A stretch of 64,000 bases of DNA. It comes from Klebsiella electrica. GTDB lineage: Bacteria > Pseudomonadota > Gammaproteobacteria > Enterobacterales > Enterobacteriaceae. The stretch's first letter is position 1. Every line of letters starts with the position of its first letter. This document shows positions 61,872 to 64,000 of this stretch, piece after piece. The notes under the pieces are model-generated. The model did not search any database, was not told where the DNA came from, and saw only the letters and a list, made by a program, of their open reading frames with translations. The stretch spans positions 5,146,001 to 5,210,000 of the forward strand of contig NZ_CP041247.1 in the NCBI RefSeq assembly GCF_006711645.1, given 5' to 3'. Both the position numbers and the translations under genes were made by a program.

Positions 61872-62267
61872 AATTTCCGTGCCTGTTTATCAGATTATGG
61901 CTAAAGGATGCCACAGACAGACCTGAAAACCTGAATTTTTCCCGCATTTCACCAAAAAGATTCGTTGATCCGGTCGATCGTGCGGCAATAATATCTGTGG
62001 ATAACTTTGTGCATAGTTTTATAAGGATAGCTGTCTGGTCTGAAATAAAATAGCAAAAAACATAATTTAATTTTATTTATCATGAAGTTAATTATCGATC
62101 CTGGCTTTTAATACCCTTCTAATGACTCAATGTTCCATGTGGATATAAGATCCGCTGTTTTTTCTGTTCTGGTAAGACCCGTCATTTGCTGCGTTTTCTG
62201 GTAAAATCAGCCTCTTGCACGGTTTAACTGCGCTCTTTATCAGCCTAACTTTCTGAATAAACTAACT
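61872..62267. promoter_or_regulatory. Divergent polA/yihG control region with a DnaA box
   Basis: About 395 bases hold no gene I can support. A perfect DnaA box (TTATCCACA on the minus strand, 61996-62004) lies about 125-135 bases before polA. The middle is AT-rich (62030-62100). Promoters of polA and yihG must lie here, but I cannot assign -35/-10 elements firmly. Confidence 0.55.
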
Positions 62268-63176
62268 ATGTCGAGATTACTCGCTGCGATAACACTTCCG
62301 CTGAGTATCGCCCTTACCATCTTAGTCACCATTATCTGTTCCGTACCGATAATCATCGCCGGGCTGATTAAACTTCTTGTGCCCATCCCTGCGGTATGGC
62401 GTGCGATTTCCCGTTTCTGCAATTTCATGATGTATTGCTGGTGCGAAGGGTTGGCACTGCTGCTCTACCTGAATCCCAGGCTGACGTGGGACGTGCAAGG
62501 TCTTGAGGGACTGAACAAGAAAAACTGGTATCTGCTCATCAGCAATCATCATAGCTGGGCGGATATCGTGGTGCTCTGCGTGTTGTTCCGCAAGCATATT
62601 CCGATGAATAAATACTTCCTTAAGCAACAGCTGGCGTGGGTACCTTTTATCGGGCTTGCCTGCTGGGCGCTGGATATGCCCTTTATGCGTCGCTATTCAC
62701 GAGGCTATTTAATTCGCCATCCTGAGCGTCGCGGTAAAGATGTTGAAACGACTCGCCGCTCCTGCGAGAAATTTCGCGCGCATCCGACCACCATCGTCAA
62801 TTTTGTCGAAGGTTCGCGTTTTACCGAAGACAAGCAGCGGCAAACCCGTTCACCTTATCGCAATTTATTGCCACCGAAGGCCGCAGGTATCGCGATGGCG
62901 TTGAACGTGCTTGGTGCGCAGTTCGATAAGCTGTTGAACGTCACGCTTTGCTATCCGGAGAACAACAGGCGGCCATTTTACGATATGTTAAGCGGCCGAC
63001 TGACGCGCATTGTTGTTCACGTTAATCTCGTTCCCGTGGCGGAAGATCTGCACGGCGACTACGTGAATGACAAAAACTTTAAGCGCCGTTTCCAGCGTTG
63101 GTTGAATGAACTGTGGGAAGAGAAAGACAGTCAGCTGACGGAAATTATGCGGACAAAAGGACGCGAAGAGCGTTGA
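62268..63176 (+). CDS. yihG: PlsC-family acyltransferase YihG
   Basis: The 302-residue membrane protein has N-terminal hydrophobic helices ([20 protein letters not shown]) and a PlsC domain with the HX4D motif [13 protein letters not shown] near residue 92 and [11 protein letters not shown] near 179. E. coli YihG acts as an alternative 1-acylglycerol-3-phosphate acyltransferase. It is divergent from polA and converges on dsbA. Confidence 0.93.
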   Translation: MSRLLAAITLPLSIALTILVTIICSVPIIIAGLIKLLVPIPAVWRAISRFCNFMMYCWCEGLALLLYLNPRLTWDVQGLEGLNKKNWYLLISNHHSWADIVVLCVLFRKHIPMNKYFLKQQLAWVPFIGLACWALDMPFMRRYSRGYLIRHPERRGKDVETTRRSCEKFRAHPTTIVNFVEGSRFTEDKQRQTRSPYRNLLPPKAAGIAMALNVLGAQFDKLLNVTLCYPENNRRPFYDMLSGRLTRIVVHVNLVPVAEDLHGDYVNDKNFKRRFQRWLNELWEEKDSQLTEIMRTKGREER

Positions 63177-63221
63177 ACCTGAGAAGTATGCCACCTTCAC
63201 AGGTTATTTAAGAGGGATATT

Positions 63222-63251
63222 AAAAAGCCGGTCAGTGACCGGCTTTTTTTT
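63222..63251. terminator. Terminator between yihG and dsbA
   Basis: AAAAAGCCGGTCA and its complement, flanked by A and T tracts, lie between converging yihG and dsbA and can serve both. The T-run touches the dsbA stop codon. Confidence 0.9.
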
Positions 63252-63873
63252 ACTTCTTCTCAACCAACTGCTTAACGCTATCCGCATACTGGGCGACAAA
63301 GGCGTCCATATTGCTGGTATCCATCCCCTGCGGGTTCAGCTGATATTTACCGTCGACATACATGGCCGGTACGCCCTGCAACTGGAAGTCAGCGGCCGCT
63401 TTTTCCTGCTGAGCAACCAGAGATTTCACCACAAAGCTGTTCCATGCCGCATCGTAGTCTTCGCCTTTTACGCCAGCGTCAACGAAGACTTTACGAATAT
63501 CAGCCACTGTCTGCACGGTCTGGGTTTTCTGCACCGCTTCAAACATCGGCACAGTGATCTTATCTTCAACGCCCAGCGCCATCGCAACGGCCCATGCCTG
63601 AGTTAAGTCTTTACCCAAAGGCCCGAGGAATTCAACGTGGTACTTGGTCATTTTGACGCCTTCCGGCAGCTTTTTCTTCACGTTATCAGAAACGTGCAGC
63701 ACTTCTTCAAACTGATAGCAGTGCGGGCAGTAGAACGAGAAGAACTCAAGAACCTGAGGCGCGCCGGCGACGGGCTTATCGAGGGTGATGTACTGCTTAC
63801 CGTCGGCTATCTGGGCAGCAGAAGCACTAAAAGCCAGAATCATACCAGCCAGCGCCAGCCAAATTTTTTTCAT
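63250..63873 (-). CDS. dsbA: Periplasmic thiol:disulfide oxidase DsbA
   Basis: The 207-residue thioredoxin-fold protein has a signal peptide ([20 protein letters not shown]) and the active site [13 protein letters not shown] with CPHC. The cis-proline is in [12 protein letters not shown]. It introduces disulfides into exported proteins and is reoxidised by DsbB. It follows srkA in the same direction; in E. coli the upstream promoter, partly Cpx-controlled, serves both. Confidence 0.97.
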   Translation of the reverse strand: MKKIWLALAGMILAFSASAAQIADGKQYITLDKPVAGAPQVLEFFSFYCPHCYQFEEVLHVSDNVKKKLPEGVKMTKYHVEFLGPLGKDLTQAWAVAMALGVEDKITVPMFEAVQKTQTVQTVADIRKVFVDAGVKGEDYDAAWNSFVVKSLVAQQEKAAADFQLQGVPAMYVDGKYQLNPQGMDTSNMDAFVAQYADSVKQLVEKK

Positions 63874-63900
63874 GTTTACGTCTCTCCTGGAAATATCTAA

Positions 63901-64000
63901 TTAATACATTGGCGTTAACTGAAGAGGGGGTTCTTGCAGAACCTTCACCTGCTCAAGAAAAGTTGCTGTCTGCCCCCGCCAGTAATCTTCCCCGGTAAGC
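63901..64000 (-). CDS. srkA: Stress response kinase SrkA (RdoA/YihE), C-terminal fragment
   Basis: The minus strand from the window edge reads LTGEDYWRGQTATFLEQVKV and ends QLTPMY, matching the C terminus of enteric SrkA. SrkA is a cytosolic Ser/Thr protein kinase linked to the Cpx response. Only the last 32 codons and the stop are present. It lies 27 bases before dsbA. Confidence 0.9.
   Translation of the reverse strand, partial: LTGEDYWRGQTATFLEQVKVLQEPPLQLTPMY

Overview
The window is a chromosomal segment of a Gram-negative enteric bacterium (Enterobacteriaceae, most like the Klebsiella/Raoultella/Enterobacter group). Nearly every housekeeping protein matches its E. coli counterpart in length and motifs. 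Gene order follows the E. coli metF-to-dsbA arc in reverse, from metF at the left edge to dsbA and srkA at the right. Three well-known enteric small RNAs (CpxQ, CsrC, Spot 42) lie at their expected sites. Genus is an inference, because no rRNA or other species marker is present.

Layout. 1-5.8 kb: methionine regulon (metF start, metL, metB, metJ) with two arrays of Met boxes; a LysR regulator and a carboxymuconolactone-decarboxylase-like gene broken by an amber codon lie between metF and metL. 5.9-14.5 kb: rpmE, priA, cytR, ftsN, hslVU, menA, rraA. 14.6-21.1 kb: pfkA, fieF, cpxP/CpxQ, cpxRA, yiiM, sodA. The block that separates rraA from pfkA in E. coli (zapB, glpFKX, fpr, tpiA, cdh, sbp) is absent here. 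21.1-37.6 kb is accessory and mostly catabolic: a probable rhaT remnant, the raffinose genes rafR-rafA-rafB, a four-gene operon for an unknown sugar or sugar acid headed by a DeoR-helix-turn-helix/ribokinase fusion, an AzlCD exporter with an XRE-cupin regulator, and a seven-gene PTS operon containing an intact IS1. 37.9-46.9 kb: a small DUF1471 protein, fdhD, the selenocysteine formate dehydrogenase-O operon fdoGHI-fdhE, an esterase and fabY. 46.9-64 kb: dtd, yihY, yihX, typA, glnA-glnL-glnG, hemN, yihI, csrC, engB, spf, polA, yihG, dsbA and the end of srkA.

How the parts work together. MetJ represses metBL and metF through the Met boxes. Cpx genes form a divergent envelope-stress unit whose cpxP message also yields CpxQ. 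FdhD and FdhE support formate dehydrogenase-O. GlnL/GlnG control glnA through NtrC sites and a sigma-54 promoter. RafR probably controls rafAB through twin palindromes.

The most intriguing locus is 31.9-37.6 kb: a divergent PfkA-like kinase, ascorbate-type PTS IIB, IIC and IIA, a class II aldolase, an 89-residue protein of unknown function and a P-loop kinase. It looks like import, phosphorylation and aldol cleavage of an unidentified sugar. IS1 has split the small gene and may silence the two genes after it. The second is the 26.1-30.0 kb operon, whose first gene carries a strong internal start that would release a ribokinase of normal length from the fusion.
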